Part shown: positions 17,939 to 27,063 of the stretch, piece by piece | Position numbering within the stretch: position 1 is the first letter of the stretch | How the letters are laid out: every line of letters starts with the position of its first letter | Assembly: GCA_030739975.1 (NCBI GenBank) | Contig: JASLYC010000019.1 | Location: 1-34,257, forward strand | Origin: Gammaproteobacteria bacterium | Lineage (GTDB): Bacteria > Pseudomonadota > Gammaproteobacteria > PS1 > Pseudothioglobaceae | Reading direction: 5' to 3' | DNA length: 34,257 bases | Notes under the pieces: model-generated | What the model was told of the DNA's origin: nothing | Seen by the model: only the letters and a program-made list of their open reading frames with translations | Database searches by the model: none | Translations under genes and position numbers: made by a program

Positions 17939-19099
17939 ATGCACATACACGAATATCAGGCTAAAGAAATTTTTGGCCAATATGGCATTCAGACGCCACG
18001 TTCTGTTCTTATTAATAATTTATCTGAAGCTGAGTCTGCTTGCGAGTCTGTCGCTGGCAATGTTTGGGTAGTAAAAGCACAAGTTCATGCTGGCGGCAGA
18101 GGCAAGGGCGGAGGTGTTATCCTTGCTAGAAGTATAGATGAAGTTGAAAATGCATGCACCAACTTGCTTGGCTCAAACCTTGTAACACCTCAAACAGACT
18201 CAAAAGGTTTGCCCATTAATAAATTATTAATTGAGGGTGGACAGAATATTGAACGTGAATTATATCTAGGGTTGCTGGTAGACCGTCAAACTCAAAAAAT
18301 TACCATTCTTGCTTCCACTGAGGGTGGCATGGATATAGAGAAAGTTGCAAGTGATACTCCTGACAAAATAATAAAATTTAGTGTTGACCCTTTAGGCACT
18401 TTGTCCGTTAAAGATTGTGAATATATAGCAAATAATCTTGACCTTAATGACGAATTAATCAATCAATTTTCTACAACTCTATTAGGGCTATATCAAATCT
18501 TCATAGAGAAGGATGTAAGCCTAATAGAGATTAACCCTCTTATAACAACAAAGGAAAATAAGTTGCTAGCCCTTGACGGAAAAATTGATTTTGATGATAA
18601 CGCACTATACCGTCACGAAGATATTTTTGACTTGCGCGATACCTCACAAGAAGAAGAAAAAGAGATACTTGCAAGCGAACATCAACTTAACTATATATCT
18701 CTAGATGGAACTATTGGCTGTATGGTTAATGGAGCAGGTCTTGCTATGGCAACTATGGACTTGATTGGACATCACGGTGGCTCTCCTGCTAACTTTTTAG
18801 ATGTGGGGGGCGGCACTACAGCTGAAAGAGTTGCAAAAGCATTCGAACTTATCCAAACTGAATCCAACGTTAAAGGAATACTGGTGAATATTTTTGGTGG
18901 CATCGTTCGTTGCGATCTTATCGCAGAAGGCATACTCCAAGCTATTGAAAAGGTTGGTCTTAAATTACCTATAGTAGTTAGACTTGAGGGCACAAATGCA
19001 AAAGAGGGTTTAGATTTACTAGGCAAATCTGAATTTAGTGTGCATACAGAGGCTGACCTCACGAAAGCAGCTATCAAAATTGTGGAGCTTTCAAAGTGA
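17939..19099 (+). CDS. sucC: Succinyl-CoA synthetase (ADP-forming), beta subunit
   Basis: SucC is the ATP-grasp, nucleotide- and succinate-binding subunit of the TCA-cycle enzyme converting succinyl-CoA to succinate with substrate-level phosphorylation. The 386-residue protein begins [17 protein letters not shown]. It carries [15 protein letters not shown] (residues 46-60), the metal-binding EINPL, and the C-terminal [10 protein letters not shown] and [11 protein letters not shown] loops. Its TGA stop overlaps the sucD GTG start by 4 nt. No sucAB or sdh genes adjoin. Confidence 0.97.
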   Translation: MHIHEYQAKEIFGQYGIQTPRSVLINNLSEAESACESVAGNVWVVKAQVHAGGRGKGGGVILARSIDEVENACTNLLGSNLVTPQTDSKGLPINKLLIEGGQNIERELYLGLLVDRQTQKITILASTEGGMDIEKVASDTPDKIIKFSVDPLGTLSVKDCEYIANNLDLNDELINQFSTTLLGLYQIFIEKDVSLIEINPLITTKENKLLALDGKIDFDDNALYRHEDIFDLRDTSQEEEKEILASEHQLNYISLDGTIGCMVNGAGLAMATMDLIGHHGGSPANFLDVGGGTTAERVAKAFELIQTESNVKGILVNIFGGIVRCDLIAEGILQAIEKVGLKLPIVVRLEGTNAKEGLDLLGKSEFSVHTEADLTKAAIKIVELSK

Positions 19100-19968
19100 G
19101 CGTTTTAATTAATAAAAATACAAAAGTTATAACTCAAGGTTTTACTGGTAAACAGGGAACATTTCATTCTCAGCAATCGATAGCATATGGAACCAATTTT
19201 GTTGGTGGAGTTACGCCTGGAAAAGGTGGTCACACGCATCTTGATCTACCAGTATTTAACAGCGTAAGTGAGGCAATTAAAGAGTCAGGGGCTGACGCTA
19301 CCATGATTTATGTCCCACCAAAATTTGCATATGCATCAGTTATAGAAGCTATAGAAGCTGAAATACCCGTTATTGCTTGCATTACAGAGGGGATTCCTGT
19401 TCAAGATATGATTAAAATTAAAGCCATCTTGGATAACTCAAACTCAACACTGATTGGACCCAACTGCCCTGGTGTTATAACTCCTGGAGAATGTAAACTT
19501 GGAATTATGCCTGGCAATATTCATATGCAAGGAAGTGTTGGTGTTGTGTCTCGTTCAGGAACACTTACTTATGAAGCTGTCCACCAAACTACAATTGCAA
19601 ATCTAGGTCAGAGTACCTGTATAGGAATTGGTGGAGACCCGATACAAGGAATGAATTTCATTGACTGCTTGAAACTATTTGAGGATGATGAAGAAACTGA
19701 GTCCATAATTATGGTTGGAGAAATTGGTGGTAGCGCTGAAGAAGAGGCTGCTGAATATATCCAATCTAATGTAACTAAACCGGTGGTTTCTTATATTGCT
19801 GGACTGAGCGCACCAAAGGGTAAACGCATGGGTCATGCAGGTGCAGTAATAAGTGGTGGTAGCGGGAAGGCAGAAGACAAAATTTTAGCCCTTAAGAGGG
19901 CTGGAGCAGCAGTAGCTCCAACTCCAGCCCTTATGGGCTCAACATTATTAGAGTTGCTCAATAAGTAG
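19096..19968 (+). CDS. sucD: Succinyl-CoA synthetase, alpha subunit
   Basis: SucD binds CoA and carries the phosphohistidine intermediate. The 290-residue protein contains the CoA-binding loop [19 protein letters not shown], and [15 protein letters not shown] with the active His247. It starts with GTG in a GTGA overlap with sucC, so stoichiometric coupled translation is expected. It ends directly against the convergent HIT gene with no spacer and no visible terminator. Confidence 0.97.
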   Translation: MSVLINKNTKVITQGFTGKQGTFHSQQSIAYGTNFVGGVTPGKGGHTHLDLPVFNSVSEAIKESGADATMIYVPPKFAYASVIEAIEAEIPVIACITEGIPVQDMIKIKAILDNSNSTLIGPNCPGVITPGECKLGIMPGNIHMQGSVGVVSRSGTLTYEAVHQTTIANLGQSTCIGIGGDPIQGMNFIDCLKLFEDDEETESIIMVGEIGGSAEEEAAEYIQSNVTKPVVSYIAGLSAPKGKRMGHAGAVISGGSGKAEDKILALKRAGAAVAPTPALMGSTLLELLNK

Positions 19969-20397
19969 TCAAAGCTCCTTGCCTAGTTTTTGATAAAAAA
20001 CCTCAATACTCGGGAGAACGAGACTTGAATCTCGCTGTTTTTTACCCCACATCGGTTCAGGGAAATAGCTGTCATTCTCAAACCTTGCCATAATATGCCA
20101 ATGCACCCTCGGTAAAATATTACCAAAGGAGGCTATATTAATTTTGCATATTGGACTAGTGATAATATTTTGTTGAGATGAACTCCTCAGCCCCTTTTTA
20201 TTTTCATTGAAATAGCTAAGCATTAACTTTTCTGTTATATCAATTACCCTGAATATTTCAGTCTTTTCCTCACTACTGCAATGACTAAACTCTTTTATGT
20301 TGCGCTTAGTGAAAACTTTAACCCAGGGTATCTCACTAGGTTCATGCTCAACGGTTATTAAGCTATTTTCAAATATCATGCTGTCACCTGTATTCAT
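19969..20397 (-). CDS. HIT-family nucleotide-binding protein
   Basis: This is a 142-residue protein with the histidine-triad segment LPRVHWHIMARFEND followed by FPEPMWG, typical of a small proteobacterial HIT subfamily. The first His of the triad is Arg here, while the central (catalytic) and third His remain, so nucleotide hydrolase or transferase activity is still plausible. Substrate is unknown. The start could also be the internal ATG at 20379, which has AGGTGA 5 nt upstream; the first ATG has only a poor site. It is 6 nt after queA at the end of the rnf-queA transcript. Confidence 0.8.
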   Translation of the reverse strand: MNTGDSMIFENSLITVEHEPSEIPWVKVFTKRNIKEFSHCSSEEKTEIFRVIDITEKLMLSYFNENKKGLRSSSQQNIITSPICKINIASFGNILPRVHWHIMARFENDSYFPEPMWGKKQRDSSLVLPSIEVFYQKLGKEL

Positions 20398-20403
20398 TTT
20401 TTT

Positions 20404-21420
20404 TCATTGAGATCTCTCTAACAGCATCGCATCTCCGTAAGAAAAAAATCGATATTTTTGTTCTATCGCATGCCGATAAATTTGCATCAGCCTTTCATGC
20501 CCAATGAAAGCACTAACTAGCATTAATAAAGATGATTTAGGTAAATGAAAATTAGTAACCATCATATCGACAACTTTAAATTCAAAACCCGGATATATGA
20601 AAATATCTGTCTCACCTTTGCTAGCAACTAATTCTCCATTCGCAGCTACAGACTCTAGTGTGCGAACTGAGGTTGTTCCTATAGCAACAACCCTACCACC
20701 ATTTGCTTTAGTTAGATTAATTTTATCAATAACGTCTTGGGAGATTTCAAAGTATTCACTGTGCATTACGTGGTCTTTAATTTCTTTTGTTTTTACTGGC
20801 TGAAATGTTCCAGCACCAACGTGCAGTGTAATAAAACAATTATCTATTCCTTGGCTATTTAAATCATTCAATAACTTTTTATCAAAATGTAGTCCAGCAG
20901 TCGGAGCTGCAACTGCACCGTCTCGAGCCGCATACACTGTCTGATATCTATTGGCGTCTGTTTCGTTATCCATCCTTTCAATATAAGGAGGTAGAGGAAT
21001 ATGACCTATGCAATTTAATAAATCATAGATGGAATCTGTCTCAAACTCGAGTGTATAAAAGTTTGCTTTTTTTTCTAGCACCTTAACATTTGTATCATTT
21101 TCAAGTTTTATAATGCTACCCAATTTAGGCGCTATACTTGCTCGTATCATTGCCAAAACGGAATTATTATTAATAATTCGCTCAATCATAATTTCAACTC
21201 TACCACCAGTCATTTTAGTGGCAAATAAGCGCGCAGGAATGACCCTAGTATTGTTCATTACTAGTAAATCATTAGGCCTTAAAAAGTTAGCTATTTGACT
21301 GAATTGTGCATCTATAATAGTTGAAAATGGCACTAAAAGTCTTGAATCTGTTCTACTCTTTTTTGGGTTCTGGGCTATTAGAGACTTGGGTAAGTCAAAA
21401 TCATAATCACTTAATCTCAT
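20404..21420 (-). CDS. queA: S-adenosylmethionine:tRNA ribosyltransferase-isomerase
   Basis: QueA transfers the ribosyl moiety of SAM to preQ1 in tRNA, making epoxyqueuosine. I place the start at the ATG at 21420 (338 residues, MRLSDYDFDLPKSLIAQ), the family's usual N-terminus; upstream in-frame codons overlap rnfG and are not family-like. Motifs include VMNNTRVIPARL, AAPTAGLHF and TLHVGAGTFQPV. It overlaps the rnfG stop by 14 nt, so it is translated with the rnf genes, in the position rnfE would normally occupy. Other queuosine genes (tgt, yajC) are not seen. Confidence 0.95.
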   Translation of the reverse strand: MRLSDYDFDLPKSLIAQNPKKSRTDSRLLVPFSTIIDAQFSQIANFLRPNDLLVMNNTRVIPARLFATKMTGGRVEIMIERIINNNSVLAMIRASIAPKLGSIIKLENDTNVKVLEKKANFYTLEFETDSIYDLLNCIGHIPLPPYIERMDNETDANRYQTVYAARDGAVAAPTAGLHFDKKLLNDLNSQGIDNCFITLHVGAGTFQPVKTKEIKDHVMHSEYFEISQDVIDKINLTKANGGRVVAIGTTSVRTLESVAANGELVASKGETDIFIYPGFEFKVVDMMVTNFHLPKSSLLMLVSAFIGHERLMQIYRHAIEQKYRFFSYGDAMLLERSQ

Positions 21421-22000
21421 GCTGGTCAAAATATTCCAATACTTGGTAAGATGCACTCACTATAGCCCTTGGAGTAATTGTGGCGCCTGTAAATGAATCA
21501 AAAGCACCGCCATCTCGCTTAACTTTCCATTTTGATTTTGGAGGATTTGATAGAGAGAGGCCAGTAAACTGATCAATCCAGTTTGATTTTCTTATGTCAA
21601 TTTTATCTCCTAGTCCAGGAGTTTCTTTGTGCGCTATAACCCTTACACCTAAAAGATTGTTGTCTTTATCTACTCCAGTTAAAAGCCTTATATCGCCGTT
21701 ATAGCCATTTGGGTAGGTGTGCTCAATAAGATATGCAAATACTACTTCGTTTATCTTTGCAGGATAGATATTTATATCTTGTTGAACGCCATGAATATGT
21801 ATATTTTTTGAAAATTTGTCTTGCAATATATCGTTGTTATAGCCACTAACTAGCTCCCCCAGCCTTTTAATTAGTAACTGCTCTTCGTTGTATTTTATTT
21901 GATCTTTGGTAGAATCCTGCGTTAAAGAAACAAAGAATATACTTACGGCAGTAAATATTAGTAGCAGTAATCCAGACTTAATAATTGGTCTTTGGTTCAT
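21407..22000 (-). CDS. rnfG: Rnf complex subunit G (covalent FMN)
   Basis: RnfG is the periplasm-facing flavoprotein of the ion-translocating ferredoxin:NAD oxidoreductase. The 197-residue protein has one N-terminal membrane helix (about 8-27) and an FMN-binding domain with DSFTGATITPRAIV. FMN would be attached to Thr174 in TGAT. HKETPGLGDKI is the other family block. It overlaps rnfD by 4 nt and queA by 14 nt. It is the last rnf gene here; rnfE does not follow. Confidence 0.95.
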   Translation of the reverse strand: MNQRPIIKSGLLLLIFTAVSIFFVSLTQDSTKDQIKYNEEQLLIKRLGELVSGYNNDILQDKFSKNIHIHGVQQDINIYPAKINEVVFAYLIEHTYPNGYNGDIRLLTGVDKDNNLLGVRVIAHKETPGLGDKIDIRKSNWIDQFTGLSLSNPPKSKWKVKRDGGAFDSFTGATITPRAIVSASYQVLEYFDQHEIK

Positions 22001-22941
22001 TTTCCAAAAACCTTTGGCTTGGTATAACTGTCAATAAGAGGTACGGCAATATTAATAAGCAACACTGCGAAAGCAACCCCATCTGGATAGCCACCAAACA
22101 CCCTAATAATTACCACCAACATACCAATAAGAAATCCATAAATCAATCTACCTTTAGGTGTAGTGCTTGAAGAGACTGGGTCAGTTGCAATAAAAAATGC
22201 TCCTAACATTGACGCACCCAACATTAAATGAAGTTGTGGTGGTAGGTATATATTATCGTCAATCAAGAATAATAGCCCAGCAGTTGCAAATATACCAAGA
22301 ATAAAAGCTGTCGGGATTTGCCAATAAATTATTTTTCTAATCAATAGGTACAATCCACCAACCAGAAAGCCTGCATTAATCCAAGATTGACTCAATGAAT
22401 AAATATCTAAATTTTCAATATGAGTGCCTAAAGATATTTGCATTTTGACCTCATCAAGCTTAGTGGCGCCAGTAAGAATATCAACAGAAGATATATTAAA
22501 AATTGCATTAATACTTTGCTCTATATTTACATAATCACTGCCCCAGGTTGTCATCTGAAGTGGATACGAAATCAATAAAAAGGCATACCCCAGCATTGCC
22601 GGATTAAAAGGGTTATTGCCTAGCCCACCGTATATCTGTTTACCAAAAATAATTGCGAAAGTCACCCCGACAACTATAATCCACCATGGGGCCATAGTTG
22701 GAATGGATATCGCTAATAATATTGCTGTCAATATAGCTGAGCCATCAGCTATGGTAGGCTTAACTGGTAGTCCTCTAAAACTTAAAAATACTGACTCAGA
22801 AACCAAAGCCGTTACGATACCCAGCACTATTTGTATCAATACACCCCAACCAAAAAAATAAAAAGAAGCACCCACACCTAAACCAAGTGCGTAGATCACT
22901 TGTCTCATAACTTGACTAGTATTTAGTTCGCCACTATTCAT
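21997..22941 (-). CDS. rnfD: Rnf complex subunit D (membrane, covalent FMN)
   Basis: RnfD is a membrane subunit carrying a covalently bound FMN. The 314-residue protein has about eight to ten hydrophobic helices, GLGNNPFNPAMLGYA, and the flavinylation motif DILTGATKL (Thr160). The conserved TDPVSS and GYPDGVAFAVLL blocks are present. It is shorter than E. coli RnfD (352), mainly at the N-terminus and in loops. The start ATGAATAG overlaps rnfC by 8 nt. Confidence 0.95.
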   Translation of the reverse strand: MNSGELNTSQVMRQVIYALGLGVGASFYFFGWGVLIQIVLGIVTALVSESVFLSFRGLPVKPTIADGSAILTAILLAISIPTMAPWWIIVVGVTFAIIFGKQIYGGLGNNPFNPAMLGYAFLLISYPLQMTTWGSDYVNIEQSINAIFNISSVDILTGATKLDEVKMQISLGTHIENLDIYSLSQSWINAGFLVGGLYLLIRKIIYWQIPTAFILGIFATAGLLFLIDDNIYLPPQLHLMLGASMLGAFFIATDPVSSSTTPKGRLIYGFLIGMLVVIIRVFGGYPDGVAFAVLLINIAVPLIDSYTKPKVFGK

Positions 22942-24439
22942 TTATTTTATTTTTTTTATTTGTGTTTACTCGTTCCATTGCTTTGGTTATTTTATCTTTC
23001 TGCGACTTTTCTTTTGCCATTTTCTCTTTAATTGCCTTCTTCTTAGCTTCCATCATTTGTGCGCGTTCAGTTTTGTTTCGCTCTAGTCGAAACTCTCTGT
23101 ACTCAAACCTTTCTCTAGCAATATTGGCTTTCCTTTTTTCTTCTGATGTATTTCTATGTAGAGCTTTGGCAAAAGAGAAATATTCGACTAAAGGTATATT
23201 GCTAGGACAAACATAAGAGCAGCAAGCACACTCAATACAATCAAAAAGACTATACTCAACAGCCTTATCTGTCTTTTCACTCTTAGAATACCAGTAAAGC
23301 TGCTGAGGCAACAAGCCAACTGGACATGCCTGATTACATGAACCGCAACGTATGCATTCTCTAGCAGTATCCTTAGCTACACGGTTATTGATAAAAATAC
23401 AATTACAAGTTTTGCTTATTGGAACATCAGTACTAGGAACATCAATTCCCATCATCATCCCTCCCATACGAACATCGTGCTTAAGTTTGTTAGGGCTGGA
23501 TAAAGAGACAATATCCTCAAAAGATGAGCCCAATCTGGCTTCATAATTATAAGGCTTAGATACTCCACTACCTGTAACTGTTACAATCCTAGAAACTAGC
23601 GGTTTGCCTTCAATAATAATATCAAATATAGCCTTTACAGTTGCCACATTTAAACAAACAATACCGACATCTATAGCAAAATCTCCAGAAGGTATCTCTT
23701 TATCAAGTATGGTCTTGGTGAGTAATTTTTCAGATCCAGAAGTATACTTAGTCGGCACATGAGCAATGCTAATTCGGTCATTATTGTTATTTATTAGTAA
23801 GGAATTATAGGCATCAGGTTTGTCATTTTCAATCGCAATGATTGCTCTCTCTGCACCACAAATATGTAGCAAAATTTCAACTCCTTTTATAACTTGGCTG
23901 GGATAGTTTTGCATCAAAGCATCGTCACACATTATTCCTGGCTCACACTCAGTTCCATTAACTATTATTGTGCTACAGTTTTGCGATAATCCCAACTTAA
24001 TGTGTGTGGGGAAACCAGCCCCACCCATTCCCACAATGCCTGCATAGTGAATTTTCTCAATCAGCAAAGATTGTGGATATTTCCAATAATCTTTTGTCGA
24101 ATTTTCATCTTTTACCCACTCATCTTTGCCATCAGACTGAATAGTAATGCACTGAGTTTTAAAGCCAGATTTATGAGGAATGAGATGATCATCTATTGCT
24201 GTAACTTGGCCAGAAACAGTTGCATGTATTGGTACAGAATTAAAGTCATCATTACTAGCAATAACCTGTCCTGTCAATACAAGATCTCCTACCTTGACGC
24301 ATGGGGTAGCCTTTTCTGTCATTCTTTCATTGAGCGGCAAGATTACTTTGTTTGGAAGTGTTGTTTTTTTTATTCCAACATCATCAATCGGGTATGGGTT
24401 AGAGATAAAAACACCACCTTTGTATAAATCACTATACAT
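22934..24439 (-). CDS. rnfC: Rnf complex subunit C (NADH/flavin/Fe-S)
   Basis: RnfC binds NADH and FMN and relays electrons through two [4Fe-4S] clusters. I start at the ATG at 24439 (501 residues, [11 protein letters not shown]), which overlaps rnfB by 8 nt; upstream in-frame codons lie inside rnfB and are not family-like. [12 protein letters not shown] is the flavin/NADH-binding signature. Cluster motifs are C362-x2-C365-x2-C368-x3-C372 and C401-x2-C404-x2-C407-x3-C411. The last 70 or so residues are a highly charged Lys/Glu/Arg-rich segment, likely a coiled coil, as in other gammaproteobacterial RnfC but shorter. Confidence 0.95.
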   Translation of the reverse strand: MYSDLYKGGVFISNPYPIDDVGIKKTTLPNKVILPLNERMTEKATPCVKVGDLVLTGQVIASNDDFNSVPIHATVSGQVTAIDDHLIPHKSGFKTQCITIQSDGKDEWVKDENSTKDYWKYPQSLLIEKIHYAGIVGMGGAGFPTHIKLGLSQNCSTIIVNGTECEPGIMCDDALMQNYPSQVIKGVEILLHICGAERAIIAIENDKPDAYNSLLINNNNDRISIAHVPTKYTSGSEKLLTKTILDKEIPSGDFAIDVGIVCLNVATVKAIFDIIIEGKPLVSRIVTVTGSGVSKPYNYEARLGSSFEDIVSLSSPNKLKHDVRMGGMMMGIDVPSTDVPISKTCNCIFINNRVAKDTARECIRCGSCNQACPVGLLPQQLYWYSKSEKTDKAVEYSLFDCIECACCSYVCPSNIPLVEYFSFAKALHRNTSEEKRKANIARERFEYREFRLERNKTERAQMMEAKKKAIKEKMAKEKSQKDKITKAMERVNTNKKNKINE

Positions 24440-24974
24440 TTGCAACCTCAGTAATATCTGGAACAAAGTTACGCATTGTTGGTATAACTTCAACCATATC
24501 AATACAATCAACTGGACAGACAGGGATACATAAGTCACACCCTGTACATTCATCAGCAATCACTGTAGTCATAACTTTGCTTGAACCAACAAAAGCATCT
24601 ACAGGGCATGCCTGTATACAAAGTGTACAGCCTATACATATCTTTTCATCGACAACAGCAACACGCTTGGGCTTTGTTTCGCCATGTTCGTCATTAAGAT
24701 TCATTGTCTCTATATCCAATAGCTCTGCTAGAGCATCCACCCCTTCTTGACCTCCAGGGGGGCATTGATTTATTTTCGCCTCACCTTTTGCTATAGCTTC
24801 AGCATATGGTCTACAACCAGGATAATCACATTGGCCACACTGTGTTTGTGGGAGTATTGCGTCAATCTGATCAACTAGTGGGTTACCCTCTATTTTAAAT
24901 TTAATAGCTGCATAGCCTAATATAAGCCCCAACAATAAAGCTAGAGACGAGAAAAGAAAGATTGAGTCAAACAC
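24432..24974 (-). CDS. rnfB: Rnf complex subunit B (ferredoxin-type)
   Basis: RnfB is the membrane-anchored ferredoxin-like subunit that exchanges electrons with soluble ferredoxin. The 180-residue protein has one N-terminal helix (about 5-25) and a 4Fe-4S domain with C46, C49, C54 and C71 (CGQCDYPGC). Two C-x2-C-x2-C-x3-C clusters follow (C113-C123, C143-C153). It starts 3 nt downstream of rnfA and overlaps rnfC by 8 nt. Confidence 0.96.
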   Translation of the reverse strand: MFDSIFLFSSLALLLGLILGYAAIKFKIEGNPLVDQIDAILPQTQCGQCDYPGCRPYAEAIAKGEAKINQCPPGGQEGVDALAELLDIETMNLNDEHGETKPKRVAVVDEKICIGCTLCIQACPVDAFVGSSKVMTTVIADECTGCDLCIPVCPVDCIDMVEVIPTMRNFVPDITEVANV

Positions 24975-24977
24975 TTC

Positions 24978-25553
24978 TTAAACCAAGCCAATAAAACCCA
25001 TAAATGCCATCGACATCAGCCCAGCAGTTATGAGCGCGATTGGCACCCCTTGGAAAATAGTTGGAACGTTCGCTAGCTCTATTCTTTCACGAATAGCGGA
25101 AAACAAAACCAAAACAAATGAAAAACCAACAGCTGCACCAAAACCATACACTCCAGATGCAAGAAAACTATTATTTTGTCCAACATTTAGTAAGGCAACA
25201 CCTAAAACAGCACAATTAGTAGTAATCAACGGCAAAAACACGCCTAATGATTGATGCAAAATAGGTGAAGTTTTATTGACTACCAGCTCTGTAAATCCTA
25301 CAACTGCTGCAATTGTAACGATAAAAGCTATTGTCCTTAAATACTCAAGGTCAAAGGGCATCAAAATATAAGTATTAATTAGATAGCTAAATATACTTGC
25401 AAGTGTCAACACAAAGGTTGTAGCAAAACCCATACCTATAGCAGTATCAATCCTCTTTGAAACTCCCATGAAAGGGCAAAGCCCTAAAAACTTAACTAAT
25501 ACGAAGTTGTTTACTAATATAGTGCTAACTAAAATTAAGACGTATTCATTCAT
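24978..25553 (-). CDS. rnfA: Rnf complex subunit A (membrane)
   Basis: RnfA is one of the two homologous core membrane subunits (with RnfE). The 191-residue protein has six hydrophobic helices and the conserved [17 protein letters not shown] and [12 protein letters not shown] segments, whose cysteines in RnfA/RnfE are thought to hold an intramembrane Fe-S cluster. Two tandem ATGs occur; I use the second (25553, MNEYVLIL) from family alignment. It is first of the unit rnfABCDG-queA-HIT. The upstream 225 nt hold the promoter region, but I cannot fix a -35/-10 pair. Confidence 0.95.
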   Translation of the reverse strand: MNEYVLILVSTILVNNFVLVKFLGLCPFMGVSKRIDTAIGMGFATTFVLTLASIFSYLINTYILMPFDLEYLRTIAFIVTIAAVVGFTELVVNKTSPILHQSLGVFLPLITTNCAVLGVALLNVGQNNSFLASGVYGFGAAVGFSFVLVLFSAIRERIELANVPTIFQGVPIALITAGLMSMAFMGFIGLV

Positions 25554-25556
25554 CAT

Positions 25557-25778
25557 TGTAATGATGATTTTAACCTATAAATAACTATCATTTAACTCAT
25601 AGAATTTTGCCTAATCACTATTTTAGTGTTTGCCAATTCTTATCATAAAGCTGGCAGGTAGTAAAATTATTTATTCGAGATGTAATTTATACATTTATCC
25701 AGCCTTTATAGAGCTCTGTTCTGTCTTCTATTTAGGCTGCATTGTGATTTCTTTAGTTGCTCTGTATTTATAATTAAA
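25557..25778. other. Intergenic region upstream of rnfA
   Basis: This 222-nt stretch has no convincing gene. It contains a short palindrome CACTATTTTAGTG near 25616-25628 and a loose TGCCA/TGGCA inverted repeat beside it. These could be regulatory sites for rnf, but AT-rich chance is possible. No continuation of the IclR effector domain is readable downstream of the regulator's stop. Confidence 0.5.
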
Positions 25779-26048
25779 TTATACTTGGCTAAGCTCTAAG
25801 TCCTTATTAGCAACTGCACTTAAATATACAAATGACGGACCAATACAGTATTTCCTATCCATTCTGCGTGAGATATAACCAAAATCGATAAGAGTTTGTA
25901 AATTTCTATATGTTGTTGTTATATTGAAATTAGTTTTTTCACTTATCTCATCTAAAGACATACTTGAATTTTCCGTAGAAAAACAAGAAAGTATATATAA
26001 GCACTTCTCTATTGAATTATATTTTTTATTCATTTCGTTTATTGACAT
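25779..26048 (-). CDS. Miniature IclR-type winged-helix regulator (DNA-binding domain only)
   Basis: This is an 89-residue protein that matches only the N-terminal winged helix of IclR regulators. NSIEKCLYILSCF forms helix 1; SLDEISEKTNFNITTTYRNLQTL is helix-turn-helix plus recognition helix (about residues 34-56); GYISRRMDRKYCIGPSF is the wing. It ends with the linker-helix start (DLELSQV), exactly where the roughly 170-residue effector-binding domain should begin. The stop is clean and no effector-domain remnant follows. It could be a working stand-alone repressor or a decaying IclR gene. Operator-like palindromes and a strong promoter just upstream favour function. It lies between the cys operon and rnf, on the same strand. 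Confidence 0.72.
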   Translation of the reverse strand: MSINEMNKKYNSIEKCLYILSCFSTENSSMSLDEISEKTNFNITTTYRNLQTLIDFGYISRRMDRKYCIGPSFVYLSAVANKDLELSQV

Positions 26049-26089
26049 TTAGCTAATCATTTAATAAATACATATATGTATTTAACTTT

Positions 26090-26121
26090 TGGTGCAGTGC
26101 ACCATTTGTTGCAGTGCACAA
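26090..26121. promoter_or_regulatory. Two tandem 15-bp palindromes, likely IclR-type operators
   Basis: TGGTGCAGTGCACCA (26090-26104) is a perfect palindrome around a single central base. TGTTGCAGTGCACAA (26107-26121) is an imperfect copy sharing the core TTGCAGTGCAC-like centre. The centres (26097, 26114) are 17 bp apart. The 15-bp TGG...CCA form resembles the known E. coli IclR site TGGAAATNATTTCCA. The second copy overlaps the -10 box of the regulator's promoter. Confidence 0.75.
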
Positions 26122-26148
26122 TATATAGTGTTTGTGACTAAATGTCAA
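26120..26148 (-). promoter_or_regulatory. Promoter of the miniature IclR-type gene
   Basis: On the minus strand TTGACA (26148-26143) and TATATT (26125-26120) are 17 bp apart, six and five matches to consensus. The predicted start near 26113 lies within the second palindrome, a layout expected of an autorepressed promoter. Confidence 0.75.
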
Positions 26149-26264
26149 GTAAAATCAAAAAAAATCCCTCACTTCTAGCAATAGTAATTATCTTTATATA
26201 TATTAACCATCATTAATTTTTCCTGTTTCCTGCTATTGTTTTGTCATATATAGATAATTAAAAT

Positions 26265-27011
26265 TTAAATATTGGCCTCTACAGATATTTGTTCTAGACT
26301 ATTTTTTTGTCGCTTCAAAGGTCGAGTATGTATGCCGCACTCACCTCCGCACTTGCTAGAACCAACCCATCTACCACTACGTTCATCGCCAGTTGATATA
26401 GCAGTACAAGGTGTACACCCTAAAGACCTGTAGCCATCTCTGTATAATTCATTAACCTTTACACTGTTCATTGCTAGATATTGCCAGATCTCTCTCTCTT
26501 CCCAGATTAATATAGGGTTTAGCTTTGTCAGGCCTGTATCTCTTAACTCAATTTCTCGATAATCTGTTCTTGTTCTGCCTTCAGTACAACGAAGTCCGGT
26601 AACCCAGCATTCAGATTGGAAATGCTCTAATGCTTCTCTAGTAGGTTCAACCTTAAATATTTCACAACACCCATCTGGATCGGTCTTATAAAGATTATCG
26701 ACCTTACTGTCGCTTTGAAAAATTTTAGTTTCAGGGTAACGGTCCACAAAATATTGCATATATTGTTTCGTTTCTTTTGGCTTGTATGGTGTAGTTACAA
26801 TAAAACCTTTAATATCGGAAGAGACTTGTTTTGCTAAATCCCAAACAACACAAGAATCCTTACCTAGACTGTTTGCAACTATCAAGTTGTCTCCATATTC
26901 ATTATATGCATCATTTATTAAATCCAAAGAGCGCTCAATTTTTTGATTCAATGTCAACCCATTGACTAGTTTAAATACGTCTTCACTTGTAGTTATATTT
27001 TGTTCTTTCAT
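26265..27011 (-). CDS. cysH: Assimilatory adenylyl-sulfate (APS) reductase
   Basis: CysH reduces activated sulfate to sulfite with thioredoxin. The 248-residue protein has the PP-loop-like NSLGKDSC (48-54). It has the pairs Cys115-Cys116 (DGCCEIFKVEP) and Cys199-x2-Cys202 (GCTPC), the four cysteines that bind a [4Fe-4S] cluster and mark APS rather than PAPS reductases. The catalytic Cys225 is in ECGIH. The AAAGGA site lies just before the ATG at 27011. It is the last gene of cysI-DUF934-DUF2061-cysH. Use of APS means no APS kinase is required; this is inferred from the cysteines. Confidence 0.94.
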   Translation of the reverse strand: MKEQNITTSEDVFKLVNGLTLNQKIERSLDLINDAYNEYGDNLIVANSLGKDSCVVWDLAKQVSSDIKGFIVTTPYKPKETKQYMQYFVDRYPETKIFQSDSKVDNLYKTDPDGCCEIFKVEPTREALEHFQSECWVTGLRCTEGRTRTDYREIELRDTGLTKLNPILIWEEREIWQYLAMNSVKVNELYRDGYRSLGCTPCTAISTGDERSGRWVGSSKCGGECGIHTRPLKRQKNSLEQISVEANI

Positions 27012-27063
27012 TTTTTCCTTTATTTGTTTTAATTAATAATAATATTTCACTGTATAAGAAGCT

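Noticed and set aside
20100-20140. HIT protein as inactivated because the first triad His is Arg
   Set aside because: The catalytic central His and the third His are kept, and this small subfamily often varies at the first position, so inactivation is not supported.
24002-24427. 141-codon open frame on the plus strand inside rnfC
   Set aside because: It is antisense to conserved RnfC sequence, is rich in residues typical of shadow frames, and has no start signals.
26178-26256. Possible large stem from CAATAG/CTATTG and AATTATCT/AGATAATT repeats after cysH
   Set aside because: The two pairs cross rather than nest, are separated by over 40 nt and are nearly all A and T, so chance is the simpler explanation; no T-tract follows on the minus strand.
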